Positions 1-11,015 of a stretch of DNA of 64,000 bases are shown piece by piece. Every line of letters starts with the position of its first letter. The first letter of the stretch is position 1. Position numbers and translations under genes: made by a program. The DNA is from Notamacropus eugenii (Eukaryota; Chordata; Mammalia; Diprotodontia; Macropodidae). The DNA is taken from assembly GCF_028372415.1 (NCBI RefSeq), contig NC_092876.1:64880885-64944884 (forward strand), written 5' to 3'. Below the pieces are notes generated by a model. That model had not been told where the DNA came from, did no database searches, and was given only the letters and a program-made list of their open reading frames with translations.

Positions 1-325
1 TGCATTTGAGGTCCAGAAATGTTTTGCCAAAATCCTGCAGATATTAACTAAGGGGCAGGGACAGAGGCAGAACTTACATCCTCTGAGTGCTATCCAGAGA
101 TAGTATTGTTTCCACAGTGACATGCTGCATTCCCCTTACAAAGGAATCCAGCTTCTTGGCCACCCTGGCCAATGAGCTGAACTGGCTTATTGGGTTCAAA
201 GATCGCCTAGAACTCACCCAGAGAAGGATCTCTAACATCGAGCAGGGCCTGGAAATCATGTCATATGAGAGCTGACCAAAGGAACTGGGGTCATGGAATG
301 TAGAGAAAACTTGGTGAGGGGAGGG
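1..325. other. Unassigned STPG1 intron sequence
   Basis: No gene, RNA or repeat family is recognised with confidence here. Short open frames exist on both strands but lack splice context or protein-like features. Confidence 0.4.
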
Positions 326-432
326 GATGACCTTCATAAACTCCTTGAGAGCAGGGAACATTTTTGGTTTTGTCTTTGAATTCTGGTGCCCAGTACAGTG
401 CCTTGACTATGGAAGAGACTTAGTAAGTGCTT
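326..432 (+). mobile_element. L2 LINE 3' tail
   Basis: The stretch has the classic L2 3' UTR order: CTCCTTGAGAGCAGGGAAC, then CCCAGTACAGTGCCTTG, then TAGTAAGTGCTT. It is a short, old, 5'-truncated copy. Confidence 0.7.
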
Positions 433-444
433 TTGTGATTAGAC

Positions 445-805
445 TGGATTGGATGAAATTGGACTAGGGTTTATAACACCTGTCTTCAAGTATTCAAAGG
501 CCTAGTGGCCCCAAAGGTAGAACTAGCAATGAATACAATGGGTGGAGGTTAAAGAGAAACTGTTTTAGTTTTACTATAATTCAGGGAAACTTAAAAATAA
601 AAAGTAAATAAGAATAAAAGCTCCCACCAGTTATAGAGCTGTGCCCAATTGGAATGGGCTGTCTCAGAGCTGGTGGCTTCCCCCCCACCGCTGTACTCCA
701 AGAAGAGGGTTGGATGGCCACTTGTTTGGGGTGTCATTGAGGGGATTCGTGAGCTGGAGTAGATGGTTTTGGCGTTCCAAATCTGAGAATCTCTGATTCC
801 TGGGG
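445..805 (+). mobile_element. CR1/L3-type LINE 3' region
   Basis: The sequence passes through motifs of the mammalian L3/CR1 3' region in order: TGTCTTCAAGTATTC, CAATGGGTGGAGGTTA, TTGGAATGGGCTGTCTCA, GGTTGGATGGCCACTTGT, and a final TCTGAGAATCTCTGATTC. It is diverged, with an A-rich insertion near 585-620. Confidence 0.65.
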
Positions 806-925
806 TGCAATCACCACCGGCTTGGCACAGAGGTGGCCTGAGCTGAGACTCCCTCACCTGAGAGTCCTCTGTGACACATTGCCCTCCATCATCTTCCCAG
901 CTAAGTCCTGTCTCCTCTCCAGCCC

Positions 926-1820
926 CTCATCTCTACTCCTTCTGTGACTGCCCAGGGTCAGGCCCTTCCTGTCTTATTTAACCTGTAGCAGTAACCTCCT
1001 AACCAGTCTTTCTGCCTCCAGGCTAGTCAGTCTCCATTCCATCCAACTGCCTCACTACCCTACTGTCCTCTATCCCAAAACTTTCTACAGCTCCCTATTG
1101 ACTACCAAATAAACTCTATAGTCCAGCATTCAAGACTCCGAATATTGCCTTTAACATGCTCAGTACTCCAGCCACACTGGCCTGCTTCTTCTGTTCGTCA
1201 CCTCCATACTCACCCCATCCCGTCCCATCATACTCCCCTACTACCTTGGCCTCAAAGTATACTGGTGGGATGGACAGAGAGAGGGCTAGAACTGGAATCA
1301 GGAAGACGCAGACTCATATCCTGCCTCTGACACTACGTGACTTGACCTGGGTTTAAATTACATTTGAGATATAGTCATCATGTGACCTTGGGACAAATTA
1401 CTTAATGACTGTCTGAGCCTCCCTTAGATTATTGATAAAATAAGAATACTGAAAGCACTTTCTTCACAGTGTCGTTAGGGGAATCAAGGAGGCAGTGTAT
1501 TAATGTGCTTGCTAATGTAAAAGCGCTACGTAAATGTCAGCTTCATTTCCTCACATAATCTTATGAAGAAATATAACCCCCTGACAAGAATGGACGTCCC
1601 CACCATCCCCCTGCTGCTGTCTTTCCCTTCTTTCAAGGCCCACCCTCCATCGCTCCCTCCCCCAGGTGAGATGGACCTATCTCTCCACACATCCTCCAAG
1701 CACTTTGCATCTTTCTCCTCTCCCTCTCTCTTTCATCAGGGGAATTTGTGCATCTGTCCTTCCCTATATCCACCTGTACGCTTCTTGAGCATATGATCCA
1801 TGTGGATCCATCTCAGTATT
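926..1820 (+). mobile_element. L2-type LINE 3' part, split by a MIR
   Basis: Pyrimidine-rich L2 ORF2-end and 3' UTR sequence (CCAGCCACACTGGCCTGCTT and similar) occupies about 926-1260 and resumes at about 1550-1815. The break is filled by a MIR element. Confidence 0.55.
1262..1548 (+). mobile_element. MIR SINE nested in L2
   Basis: MIR-order sequence: AACTGGAATCAGGAAGAC, GTGACCTTGGGACAAATTAC, and a 3' part with AAAGCGCTACGTAAATGTCAGC. It interrupts the surrounding L2-type copy. Confidence 0.7.
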
Positions 1821-1821
1821 C

Positions 1822-2090
1822 AAGCAGTGAAGTGGGTAGACTACTGGGCCCAAAGTCAGGAAAACCTGAGTTCAAATTCAGCTTCAGACAGTTACTACCT
1901 GTGTGACCCTGGGTAAATCACTTAACCTCTGCCTCAGTTTCTTCATCTGCAAAATGGGGATCATAACAGCACCTGCTTCCTTGCATTGTTGTGAGGATCA
2001 AAGGAGATAGTATTTGTCAAACAGAAAATGTTTAGGACAGTGCCCTGGAACATAGTAGGTGCTATACAAACACTGGTTGTTGTTGTCATT
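1822..2090 (+). mobile_element. MIR/THER1-type SINE
   Basis: Nearly full-length: AGTCAGGAAAACCTGAGTTC, TGTGTGACCCTGGGTAAATC, CAGTTTCTTCATCTGCAAAA, TTGTTGTGAGGATCAAAGG and a TGTTGTTGT-type tail. Confidence 0.85.
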
Positions 2091-2094
2091 GTCT

Positions 2095-2690
2095 GAGAAG
2101 GTAGCCTTGTTTGCTTAACCATCTGCTTTGGAATGGAGCTGGGCTGTGGGCAGAGCCCCTGTTTGGCTGAACAAATCTCTGGAAGGAAACCTAGGTGTTG
2201 CAGGAAGTGTTTGTGGGTGACTCAGCTGGTGACAGTCAGAACCTCCCGTACGTTTCTAATGCCTTGCAGTTTCAACAATGTGTGCCTCAGTCACTGACGG
2301 GTGGATTCCCACAATTCCTCGGGTGGGGGGGATCAATGAGTAGTCCTGCCTCCGTGATGCAGATGAAGCAACGGGCTGATGGGAGGTGGAGTGCTTCAAG
2401 TCACAGTCAATCCACAGCCCAGCTGGGGTTAGGTTTGGGTGGCTGATGAGTGTGCCAGGATGAGGGCACGTCCCTTGCGTGCCTTCCCTAGAGCCGACAT
2501 AGTAGCAAGGTGCCTGTGGCTGTAGGCAAGGTGTGGTCCTTCTGAGCCAGAAGGATGGGTCTTGAACCTGCTGGAGATATGGGCAGTCAGATCTGAGGCT
2601 CAGGTTTTGGTTGACTTCAAAGCTGGGGGAGACCTTGGGCAACTCAATTTGGCTCACCTTGAATTCCAAACAGCAACCAGCACATTCCTT
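2095..2690. other. Unassigned, apparently non-repetitive block
   Basis: No repeat family is recognised in this roughly 600 bp intronic block, in contrast to its surroundings. It holds TGACTCAGC at 2218-2226, an AP-1/half-MARE type site. A 137-codon minus-strand frame exists, but it has no recognised domain or splice context and is not treated as a gene. Confidence 0.4.
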
Positions 2691-3499
2691 CCATTCTGGA
2701 GAGACTCTGAATAGGATCTGTAAAGGGCTTTGAGATCATCTGTGGTGGCAAATGCTTTCATAAATCAGAAACCTCTCAATAACTTTTAAAAGGCCAAAAG
2801 GAGAATAGTAGTTCTGTTCTTTCTGGGGTTTCCCTCCCAGAAGCCCCAGGTAGGTAGATAGTCTGAGAATTGTTATCCACAGGTAAGAAAGCAGAGACTA
2901 CAGTTACTAAGTGGGGGAACTCAGATCCTGAAGTGCTCTTTCTGTCATACCCTTCTTCCTAATATAAAAAAGATATTAATTTCTTATTATTATAAGAAAT
3001 CTTCAAATACCATCTGCTGGATATTTTTGCCTTTTCTATTTCAAAATTATTTTCTGTATTTTGATGGGGCCAAGACCTGTCAGTGCCTTGTTTTATTTAT
3101 TTAGATGTGGTTATAAATACTCAGACACAGAACCTCTTTTGATAGATTCTGACAGAGCCCCAGTTTCTTCATTAGAAAAGAGGGATAAGGACAGCACCTC
3201 TGCTTCTTGGGGTTCCTATGAGGCAAGTACTTTGTCATTAGAAAGCATGCCACAAACACTGTCATCGCTTTGCTAGGATACCCAACTGAATCATCCCAAA
3301 TAACCAAATTCTGAAGTCTCTTGCAAGCGTCTCTCCCCAGTTCTGTCTGGGTGTGGCATGGGGATGTGGCAACAAAAAGAAACCTCTCTCTCTCTCAGCT
3401 TCTATTTACCCATCTAGGAAATGGGCAAGAACATTTAAGAAGAAAGCTTGTCTCCTGCCCAGGACCACACCTGTGAAAAACTTTAGGCTTTTCAGATAT
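2691..3499. other. Intron with degraded MIR-like pieces
   Basis: Weak MIR-like matches lie on the minus strand near 2862-2960 and on the plus strand near 3067-3290 and 3345-3480. No gene feature is seen. Confidence 0.35.
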
Positions 3500-3650
3500 A
3501 ACCAAAGATGTCTGGCATCATGGAAAACCACCTTGGGCTTTGGATCAACAGTCTTGAGTCCTGTGAGTGCCCACCTCCCCCACTTACTGTCTATGTGGCC
3601 TTCACCTAATTCAGTTTCCATTTCTTCAGCCAAAAATGGGCAATACCTGA
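3500..3650 (+). mobile_element. MIR SINE fragment
   Basis: Diverged MIR with ACTTACTGTCTATGTGGCC, a CAGTTTCCATTTCTTCAGCC block and an AAAATGGGCAATACC end. Confidence 0.6.
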
Positions 3651-3885
3651 GGAGCCAAGAAGACCAGGGTCCAAATCTTACCTTCTACCTTCAATACCTG
3701 TGTGACTCCAAGCGAGTCATTCAACTCATGAGTTTCTTCATTGGCAAAATGGGAATGACAATAGCACTTACCTCACAGGATTGGAAGTGAGGACCAAATG
3801 ACATAATACATGGAAAGTGTTTTATAAACCTTAAAAGTCTAGATAGATAGATGCTAGCTGTCATCATCATCATCTGGAAGGGTAC
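3651..3885 (+). mobile_element. THER1/MIR-type SINE
   Basis: Contains CTGTGTGACTCCAAGCGAG, TTGGCAAAATGGGAATGAC, ACCTCACAGGATTGGAAGTG and the THER1-like end GAAAGTGTTTTATAAACC. It finishes in a TCATCATCATCAT microsatellite tail. Confidence 0.75.
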
Positions 3886-4074
3886 TATAAGCACCAAAGG
3901 AGGTAATTGGTATGAATACCCCTGGCAGACAGAAAAGCACCTAACAGATGTGCAGCCTTACTAGTGGGAATGAAAGGGACAGTAAAAGACCCAGGAGGCC
4001 AGAGACGATTGGGCCTTGGTTTCCAGCTGTGAAGGAAGCATGGAGGAAGCCACCAAAAAGGAAGATTGTCTCAC

Positions 4075-4176
4075 CATAGAAGGAAAACCTCCTGTTCCTT
4101 TCTTTGATAGAGAGACACTATTGAACTCTGGAGACTGATGACTGACATTGTAGAAACCTGGACCTGGGTTTTCATT
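4075..4176 (-). CDS. STPG1: STPG1 coding exon with SHIPPO (PGPGxY) repeat
   Basis: Internal coding exon of sperm-tail PG-rich repeat containing protein 1, a predicted ciliary/flagellar protein with SHIPPO repeats. On the minus strand the acceptor is an excellent pyrimidine tract, TTTCTCTTTCTCCCACAG. The exon is 102 nt, 34 whole codons, and the donor is ATG|GTGAGA at 4074-4073. The peptide opens [11 protein letters not shown], a canonical PGPGxY repeat, followed by SVSLSKKGT and FPSM. I recall human STPG1 having nearly the same [17 protein letters not shown] and FPSM blocks in this order. The exon starts in phase 0, matching the end of the exon at 30225-30343. The next downstream exon was not found in 1-4070. 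Identification is by remembered homology, not a search. Confidence 0.88.
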
Positions 4177-4200
4177 CTGTGGGAGAAAGAGAAAAATCCT

Positions 4201-4275
4201 GTCAATCAATCAGTCAATGGAAGATTATCAACAAGCATTTATTAAGTGCTGGACAGGTACCAGGCATTGCTCATT
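4201..4275 (-). mobile_element. L2 LINE 3' terminus
   Basis: Reverse-complement L2 tail: AATCAATCAGTCAATGG, then AACAAGCATTTATTAAGTGC and ACCAGGCATTG. It sits only about 25 bp upstream of the STPG1 acceptor on the transcribed strand. Confidence 0.75.
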
Positions 4276-4404
4276 CCAGTCCCCTCTGCTGCCCTTTGGT
4301 CACTGAGTGAGAAGGCCCAGCAAGTGAGTGCATTGCCAAGAAAGTGAAAAATCCCATCTTCTGCCTGCTTCTCTAAATGCCTGCCATCATCCCATTCTGG
4401 TCAA

Positions 4405-4570
4405 TGTACTGCTCTCAAAGAGCCCTGGATTGGAGAGTAGGAAACCTGGTTTCTGCTCTCCAGTCTGTGTGACCTTGGGCAGGTAGCATTGATCTCTGGG
4501 TCTTAGGGTCCCTGTCTCTTTAGCTGTAACTAGTGATTCTGACACTGGTTGTGAGAATCTAGGAATGTAA
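4405..4570 (+). mobile_element. MIR SINE
   Basis: Contains GAGAGTAGGAAACCTGGTTT, GTGTGACCTTGGGCAGGTAG and a diverged 3' half. Confidence 0.6.
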
Positions 4571-4640
4571 GCATGTGGGGAGGGAGGCAGGGGGAAAACA
4601 TAGGTAAAGTACAGAGAACAGTATACCACCTGCTTGGGAG

Positions 4641-4750
4641 GAAGGGAAGTTAGAACACAAAATGTCTGAGTTGGAAAGAACCTTAGAACATAAAGTGCTA
4701 GTGTCAAAACTGAAAGAGATCTTTGGACAGTGAAAGTTAGAAAGTAGTAG
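4641..4750 (-). repeat. Short array of ~34 bp units
   Basis: About three diverged copies of a unit readable as TAGAACACAAAATGTCTGAG then GGAAAGAACC. This is the same unit as arrays near 12.5, 22.5, 24.0, 25.2, 30.0, 35.1, 36.0 and 36.7 kb. Confidence 0.6.
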
Positions 4751-4754
4751 AGAT

Positions 4755-5304
4755 CACCTAAAGCAACCCCTCATTTTCTGAAAGGGCATGGTTGTAACTA
4801 GGCTGGGACAGCGGGAGCTTTGTACCAAGGTACTGAAATTTAGAGGTGGCACCCTGCCTCTCCCAACAGTCCTCACTTATCCATGATACAAGCTGCCACC
4901 ACCCCCACCCTCCTTCTATCACCACTATACATTTCTTCCAGTACTCAATCCTACCTGCAGCAGACCACCATGGGGGATGCTCAAATTGCATCTTGGGATG
5001 AGAGAGAATATCACTGCTACACCTTCCCCCATCATCATACACTTCACTTCTATGAGGGTCCTTGGTCATGCCATAGGGGACAGCCCAGACTGTCTGTTAA
5101 ATTGGTCACCACTCCTCTTGTGCACCCGACAGAACAGAATGTACAAGCTCGGAGATTGCATAAAAGTCACCTCCCAGTTTGGCTCCTGCAATCTTCCTAC
5201 TACTCCAATTCCTTGGGCGTCCATTTAAACTTCCAGGATGCTTGCCAAGGGGAGTTCTATATTGACAATGTTTAACTTGGATGTTTTGAAGGAACAAAAA
5301 CTTG
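4755..5304. other. Unassigned intron block
   Basis: No recognised family or exon. Open frames of 80-130 codons occur on both strands but lack domains and convincing splice sites. Confidence 0.35.
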
Positions 5305-5392
5305 TGTAATGACATCACTCTCCTGCTCAGAACCTTTCCATGGCTCCCCATTGCTGACTAACACCCTCAATCTTGTCTTCAAGGCTCTCCAC
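5305..5392 (+). mobile_element. L2 ORF2 C-terminal fragment
   Basis: ATGACATCACTCTCCTGCTC followed by a block reading FPWLPI-like, then CAAGGCTCTCCACAATC, as in the end of L2 ORF2. It abuts an oppositely oriented L2. Confidence 0.6.
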
Positions 5393-8250
5393 AATCAATC
5401 AATCAACAGACATTTATGAAGAACTTACTACTGTGCTAGATGCTGAGAACACAAAGAAATTCAAAATCAGTCCCTGCTTTCAAAGTATTCACATTCTAAT
5501 GGGGAGACAACATGCCAACAACTATCCAAGAAATATTCATTGTAAATGGGGAGAGGCAAAATCTCAGAGGGAAGGAAAAAGGTGGATTTGAACTGAGTCT
5601 CCAAGAAGCCTTGGGAAGCCAGGAGACAGAGGTGAGGAAGAAAAGTATTTTGTGCATGGGGAAAAGCCAGTCAAGACACAGAGCATCATGTTCAAGGAAG
5701 AGCTCAAAGGCCAGTCAATGTCACTGGACAGTAGTGTATGGGGAGGATAGTGAAGTGTAAAGAGACTGGAAAGGTAGGAAGGGTCAGGTTATGAAGGGTT
5801 TTAAAAGCCAAATAGAAGATTTTATATTTGATCCTGGAAGTGATAGGGAGCCACTGGAGTTTATTGAGTAGGGGAGTGACATGATCAGATCTGAGGTGAT
5901 GGTGACTTTGGCAGCTGAGTGAAAGATGAACAAGAGCAGAAAAAGAGCCTCTACCTGAGGCAGATAGACTAACCAGGAGGTTATGGGGACATGGGGGTAA
6001 TGAGAACCTGCCCCAGGATGATGTCTGTATACATGGAAAGAAGAGGATGGATAATGAGAGGTATTGTAAAGGCAGAAACAACAAAATTTGGCAACAGATT
6101 GCATACAAGAAAGGAGAGTGAGGACCTGAGGGTGACACCTACTTTGTGAGTCTGGGGGGACCGGGAGTATGGTAATGTCCTTAACAGTAACAGGAAATTT
6201 GGAAAGAGGTGGTGGAGGGAAGAGATAATGAGTTTTGCCTGGGCCATGTTGAATTTGTCTATAGGATATCCAGTTCAAGAGTCCAATAGGTGGTTGGTAA
6301 TTTGAGACTAATTTAGGAAAGAAGTTGTTCCGTTGTTTCAGTCATGTCCTATTCTTTGTGACCCCATGTGGGATTTTCTTGGCAACGATACCAGAGTGAT
6401 TTGTCATTTCTTTCTCCAGATCATTTTACAAATGAGGAAACTGAGACAAACAGAATTAAATGGCATGTCCAGTGTCACACAGCTAGGAAGTATCTGAGGC
6501 TAGATCTGAACTCAGGTCTTCCCAACTCCAGGCCCAGCACTTTATCCATTGCACTATCTAGTTGCCCATACAAGAGAGGTTAGGGCTGGATATATAAATC
6601 TGAGACTCATTTACATAGAAATAATAATGTAATCCATAGGAGCATATGAGATTGCCAAGGGAGATAATATAGAAGGAAAAGAGAAGAGGGTCCAGGATAG
6701 AGTCTTGAGACAGCCATAATTAGTAGGTATGACCTGGATGAAGAAATGGAAAAGGACCAGCCAGACAGGTAGGAGGGCACCATCAGGAGAGTTGTATCAC
6801 AAAAACCTGGAGAGGAAAGAGTACCCAGGAAAAAAAAGGATGGCCAACAGTGTCAAAGGTTGCAGAGAAGTCAAGAATGATGGGGAATGAGAAAATGTCA
6901 TTAGATGTAGTAATTAAGAGATAACTTGGGAGAAAGTGTGAAACTAATGATGACGTTAGAAGCCAGAGGGTTGAAAATCAAGTGAGAGTAAAAAGCAATG
7001 GATGTTAGTCCACTTTCTCAAAGAATTTAGCTAAAGAAAGAAGAGATACAGGTCAGTTATTGGGGGGGGGGATAGGATTGAGAGGAGTATTTTTAAAGAT
7101 GAGAAAGATATGGGCATGATTTATTTGTAGGCAGCAGGCAAGGCATTAGTAGATAGGTAGAGACTGAAGATTATAGTGGAAATGATAGAGGGAGCAGCCT
7201 ACTTGAGAAAATGGGAAAGGACAGAACCAAGGATGAATGGATGGATGTAGAGGGTTTTACCTCAGCAAGAAGGCTACCATTTCATTAGAGACAAGGAGGG
7301 TGGAGAAAGAGACAATGAGGAAAGTGATGAGGAGGATGGAAAATGAGAATCTCATCCAGTGGTCACAGTTTTTCCAGATGAGTATGAGGTAAGATTCTCA
7401 GTTGAGAGGGTGAGAGGATGGGTGATGTGGGAGAATCGAGAAGAATGAAAAGATTTTGAAATGGCATTGTAGAGAGTAGGAGAGTGAATAAATTAGGGGC
7501 ATGTGAAAGGATTGCCTTTCTGCAGTGAGGATTATGTTACATAAAGTTAAGATTATGTAACGTAAATATGTAGTAATTCTAGTCGCCAAGGGGTGGAGAT
7601 AAGGAAGAGACAACAGTGTGGCTAATGATGAGGTAATGGCCTGGGAAAGAACTGAGAGGTCTGGGGGAATCAGAAGTCACAGTCAGGATGAAGAACAGGG
7701 TTAGGGGTCATAAAGCAGAGGGAAAATGGCATGATAAAAGATTATGATCAAATGAAAGAGTTTTGGATTTCATGAATGTGGAAGTGATAGCAAGAACAAG
7801 TGCATAACATTCTCTGTATATGACTGAATGTAGGCATAGGTCATGGGGATTGAGTGGATTGAACAACTGGAATGTCTTCTTTGATGTTTATTGAGGGTAA
7901 GAGTTGGGAAGGAGGAAAAGACTGTAAGCCAGACACTGAGCTCGCTGAAGAAAGGAGAATGTCCCAGGTTGGGGGCAGAAGGGAGGTTGATAGACAACAG
8001 CCTAACAGACAATATGGATTGAATGAGAAATTGGAATAGTGCGACTCTAAGAGGAGAAATTCCTCAGTGGTTGTGGTGGAGGGAGAATACAGAGGTGGTA
8101 ATGTGTAGCAAATATTATGTTAACTCTTGAATCATGACTGTGACTTCAGGGGTATGAGGGAAAGAGTGGCCAGAGAATCTGTGTCATCAGGAAAGAGTCA
8201 GGTCTCAGTGAACACCATAAGACAGAAGGAACAAAAAAGGTAAACGTTTA
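5391..8250 (-). mobile_element. Long 5'-truncated L2 LINE with decayed ORF2
   Basis: The 3' tail is at 5391 (AATCAATCAATCAACAG, CATTTATGAAGAAC), and the element extends about 2.9 kb to the right. On the minus strand, 5704-6138 keeps an open C-terminal ORF2 segment including RSDHVTPLLNKLQWLPI, typical of L2/CR1 reverse transcriptase proteins. Further right, decayed reverse-transcriptase blocks can be followed around 6700-7050 (positions equivalent to GVPQGS, the FDTV region and SLL.LAK). The reading frame is broken in many places. A tRNA-type SINE is inserted at 6324-6567. The 5' limit near 8.25 kb is approximate. Confidence 0.75.
6324..6567 (-). mobile_element. tRNA-type marsupial SINE nested in L2
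   Basis: Reverse orientation: GTTGTTTCAGTCATGTCC, GGGATTTTCTTGGCAACG, ACAAATGAGGAAACTGAG, CACACAGCTAGGAAGTATC, ending ATCTAGTTGCC. A nearly full-length copy. Confidence 0.85.
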
Positions 8251-8479
8251 AGATGAAAGTGAGTTTGTTAATGATTGAATAGGTATTTGATTGAGGAATG
8301 ATTGAGGAATGAATCCAGGCAGAGCATCAGTGGCTGGAGAGAGGTCCATTGAGTGTTGTTTAGGGTCCTCCCTTGAGGTCCACCATATTGGAGTTGGCAA
8401 TGCTGTACCTGGCCATGTCCAATATGCCCGTCTCACAGTAGGCAGGGGCTGGTCTAGTCTGGGAAAGGCCTCTAGAGAA

Positions 8480-8745
8480 CTGGAGAAGCCTCTGGAGCAA
8501 AGAGGTCCCAGGTGGGTGGCTCAGAGCCAAGCTGGGGCATGACTCTCTGGGAAGGCTCTGGGGCAAAGACAGAGGCTAAGAGACCAATGATCTGAATCTG
8601 GGGCTGAAGCAGAGCTTCCTGGGAAGTCTCTAAAGTAATGAGGCAGGTGGCAGGATGGAGGTGGCCACAGGGCTCCCTGGGGTAAAGATGGTTGGATCCA
8701 GGGCTGAAGCTGAGCTTCCTGGGAAGTATCTGAAAAGATGCCAAG
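8480..8745. repeat. Diverged ~100 bp tandem repeat
   Basis: GGGCTGAAGC.GAGCTTCCT followed by GGGAAGT.TCT occurs at 8601 and again at 8701, exactly 100 bp apart. Weaker related text (GAAGCCTCTGGAG, GGGAAGGCTCTGGGGC) lies further left. It looks like a small, old minisatellite. Confidence 0.6.
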
Positions 8746-8799
8746 AGGCAGCTGCTTCTCTTACCAGTCACATCTCCTGTCCCATTAGCTGTGAGAGTT

Positions 8800-8925
8800 T
8801 CAAACCAATCTATTGGTTTGAAACAAGCAATCTATTAAATGCCTACTATGGACCAGGTATTGGGGAAAAAAGACAAAAATAGAATAGTGCCTGCCCTCAG
8901 GGAGCTAATGGTCTATCAGGAAAAA
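8800..8925 (-). mobile_element. L2 LINE 3' terminus
   Basis: Reverse L2 end: AATCTATTAAATGCCTACTA, GGACCAGGTATTGGGG, TGCCTGCCCTCAGGGAGC. Confidence 0.75.
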
Positions 8926-8934
8926 GCAATATGA

Positions 8935-9265
8935 TAGCATGGTCCAGAAGAGAGGACAGTGGACTTGGAGTCATCCTTCCTTAGACAGCTGTGGGACCCT
9001 GGTCAAGTCCCTTAACCCCTTTGTATCTTCCAAGACCATGGGACCTTTAAGGCCATCTGGCCCAACTTCACTTTGCAAAAGATAAAACTGGGACTCAAAA
9101 TGGTTAAGTGACATAGTTTTAAAGGGTCACCTCCAGGATTGAGATTCAAATCTATGTCCTCTGACTCCAAAACGCTCCTTCTACCATAGTAAGCTGCCTT
9201 TGTTTCCTCTTTTGCAAAATGATTGGGTTAAATCTCTCCAAAGTCTACAACTACAATCCTATGTA
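8935..9265 (+). mobile_element. MIR-type SINE split by an antisense MIR
   Basis: The 5' half (ACAGTGGACTTGGAGTC, CCCTGGTCAAGTCCCTTAAC) is at 8935-9028. Its expected continuation (TTTCCTCTTTTGCAAAATG and CTACAATCCTATG) is at 9206-9265. Between them lies an opposite-strand MIR-like piece (9035-9205, with AAGATAAAACTGGGACTC). This reads as one SINE inserted in another. Confidence 0.6.
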
Positions 9266-9344
9266 CACATATATACAGAAGAAATATAGAGTAGACCAAA
9301 GGTAATGAGTGGGTAGAGGGGAGGGGGAGAGAACCGGAAGCTTT

Positions 9345-9455
9345 TTCCAATCATTTAATCTTCTTAGGTCTCAGTTTCTCCATCTGTAAAGTTGATCTTG
9401 CATTAATTACCTCACAGGGTTGTTGTGAGGAAAGTCGTGTAAATCCTGAAGGTGA
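9345..9455 (+). mobile_element. MIR SINE 3' half
   Basis: CAGTTTCTCCATCTGTAAAG and CACAGGGTTGTTGTGAGGAA. Confidence 0.7.
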
Positions 9456-9479
9456 GTTCTCATTCACTCCTTTTACTCT

Positions 9480-9810
9480 GGCTATGTTACCAAGCATTTA
9501 CTCAGGACCTTTTCCTATGCCTCCAACACTCCCTCCTTGACTGTGCCTCTACTTCTGCCTGTTGACATGATTTATATAGATGCATCATTTTCCCAACTGG
9601 GCTATAACATCCTTGAGGGCAGGGATGGTGTCTTATGTCAGTCAACAAACACCTACAGTGTGCCAGGCACTGTGCCACGTGCTAGAGATAGAAAAGCAGA
9701 AGACAGTCTCTGCCCTACAGGATTATACAATCTAATGGGGAAAACAACACATAAAAAGAATCTGAAAAGGTGGTGGAGGAAGCGGGGGAGGATGAAGTCA
9801 GGAGGAGTCC
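9480..9810. mobile_element. Back-to-back L2 tails
   Basis: A plus-strand L2 3' UTR (CCTTGAGGGCAGGGATGG, to about 9635) directly abuts a minus-strand L2 tail (AACAAACACCTACAGTG, TGCCAGGCACTGTGCCACG). Confidence 0.65.
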
Positions 9811-10129
9811 AGCCAGGGTCAAAATGATGAACTGGCTGTTCTCCTTAAATGGAGAATCTGAGAGGAGCTGTCCCTTGTCCACTCTCTACCCTCTCCAGTT
9901 GGGGGTGAGAGGAGCCCAGGGGCGGGGGGCACTGAGGTGTAAGCCTCAGGATTAGTGTGATCTTGTAAAATGATGAATTTCTGGAGACCCTGATGAAGTA
10001 CAGCAGGGCAACTGAGTGGAAAGACACTCTGTTATGAAAAATTTTCTATAGAAGACCATATCTTCATAGTTATACAACTAATTATAACAACAGCTAACAC
10101 ATAGGTGTGAGTTATTATTTATTATAATA
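9811..10129. other. Unassigned intron
   Basis: Nothing recognised; possibly a degraded L2 continuation at the left end. Confidence 0.3.
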
Positions 10130-10226
10130 ATGTTTTCTCAGATTGAGGGCAGAGGCTATCTCATTTTTTCTTCATATCACAGGACCATGCTCATAGTTTG
10201 GAGTTAATAAATGTTTGTTAAACTGA
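10130..10226 (+). mobile_element. L2 LINE 3' tail
   Basis: TTGAGGGCAGAGGCTATCTC followed by TTAATAAATGTTTGTTAAAC. Confidence 0.7.
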
Positions 10227-10239
10227 GCCTGTGGTCTTT

Positions 10240-11015
10240 GGTCTAAGAGAGATGGTCAAATAACCATCCTTTTGTTAATAGCCTGCTGGTTTTAGTAATA
10301 AAATGATTTTTTAAAACTGAGCCTAACTCAATTAATTTGACAGTACAGAACCCAGGTGTTCAAGTCCCACGGCAGGCTCTTAGTTAATCTAGTAGAGTTT
10401 ATGGAGCAGGAATGCTTTATCCCCAATACCTTGGTCAAGACTGTGGCCAAAGGGAGGGAGAAAGGAGAGCCAGATATTGTGTGTTAACCTTAACAGCCAT
10501 CCAGGGTCTGACTTCCAGCCTCCAGCAAGTTTGATGGTGCCATATGAAGCCATCTAAGTGGTAGGAGTGGAGGGAAAAAGGAGGTAGGGATTGACCTCTG
10601 GGCTTTCATGAGAGATTCCAAACATCTGGAATCACTGGGCAGGGGGCATTCATAGACAGGTTCCTGGGTAGGTTATAAAATGAAAAGTCTTTCACTTCTA
10701 GGTCAGCAGTTCAACTGTTGGTAACAACCAGTTGGTGGCTGAAGTTAAAGAGCTAAAAGGTCTGGAACAACTCCACAGGTCAAGTGTCCATGCAGCAAAC
10801 AGCATGAATTGGACAATGAAAGGGGAGGTGAATATCCTAAATCTAAGACCAAGGAGCTGATAGCCATGGGCTCTGACAAGGTAAGACTGGAGAATGAATG
10901 GGTCTAACAAGGATTAAACTTGCTCTGCTCAACCCCAGAAGACAGAGCTCTACAAATGGACAAACTGACCAGTAGGCATTTAAGTGCTTATTATAGAGCC
11001 AGGTCTTATGGTTTC
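10240..11015. other. Unassigned intron
   Basis: No recognised repeat family or exon. No frame here combines a protein-like sequence with plausible splice sites. Confidence 0.35.

Noticed and set aside
2256..2669. 137-codon minus-strand frame
   Set aside because: No domain, no repeat of the STPG1 pattern and no suitable splice sites. The expected next STPG1 exon sequence is absent.
5784..6278. Minus-strand frames of 144-164 codons as host genes
   Set aside because: The sequence RSDHVTPLLNKLQWLPI shows it is the C-terminus of an L2 reverse-transcriptase protein, not a host gene.
8309..8771. Several 68-99 codon frames on both strands
   Set aside because: They overlap a diverged 100 bp tandem repeat and lack splice context.
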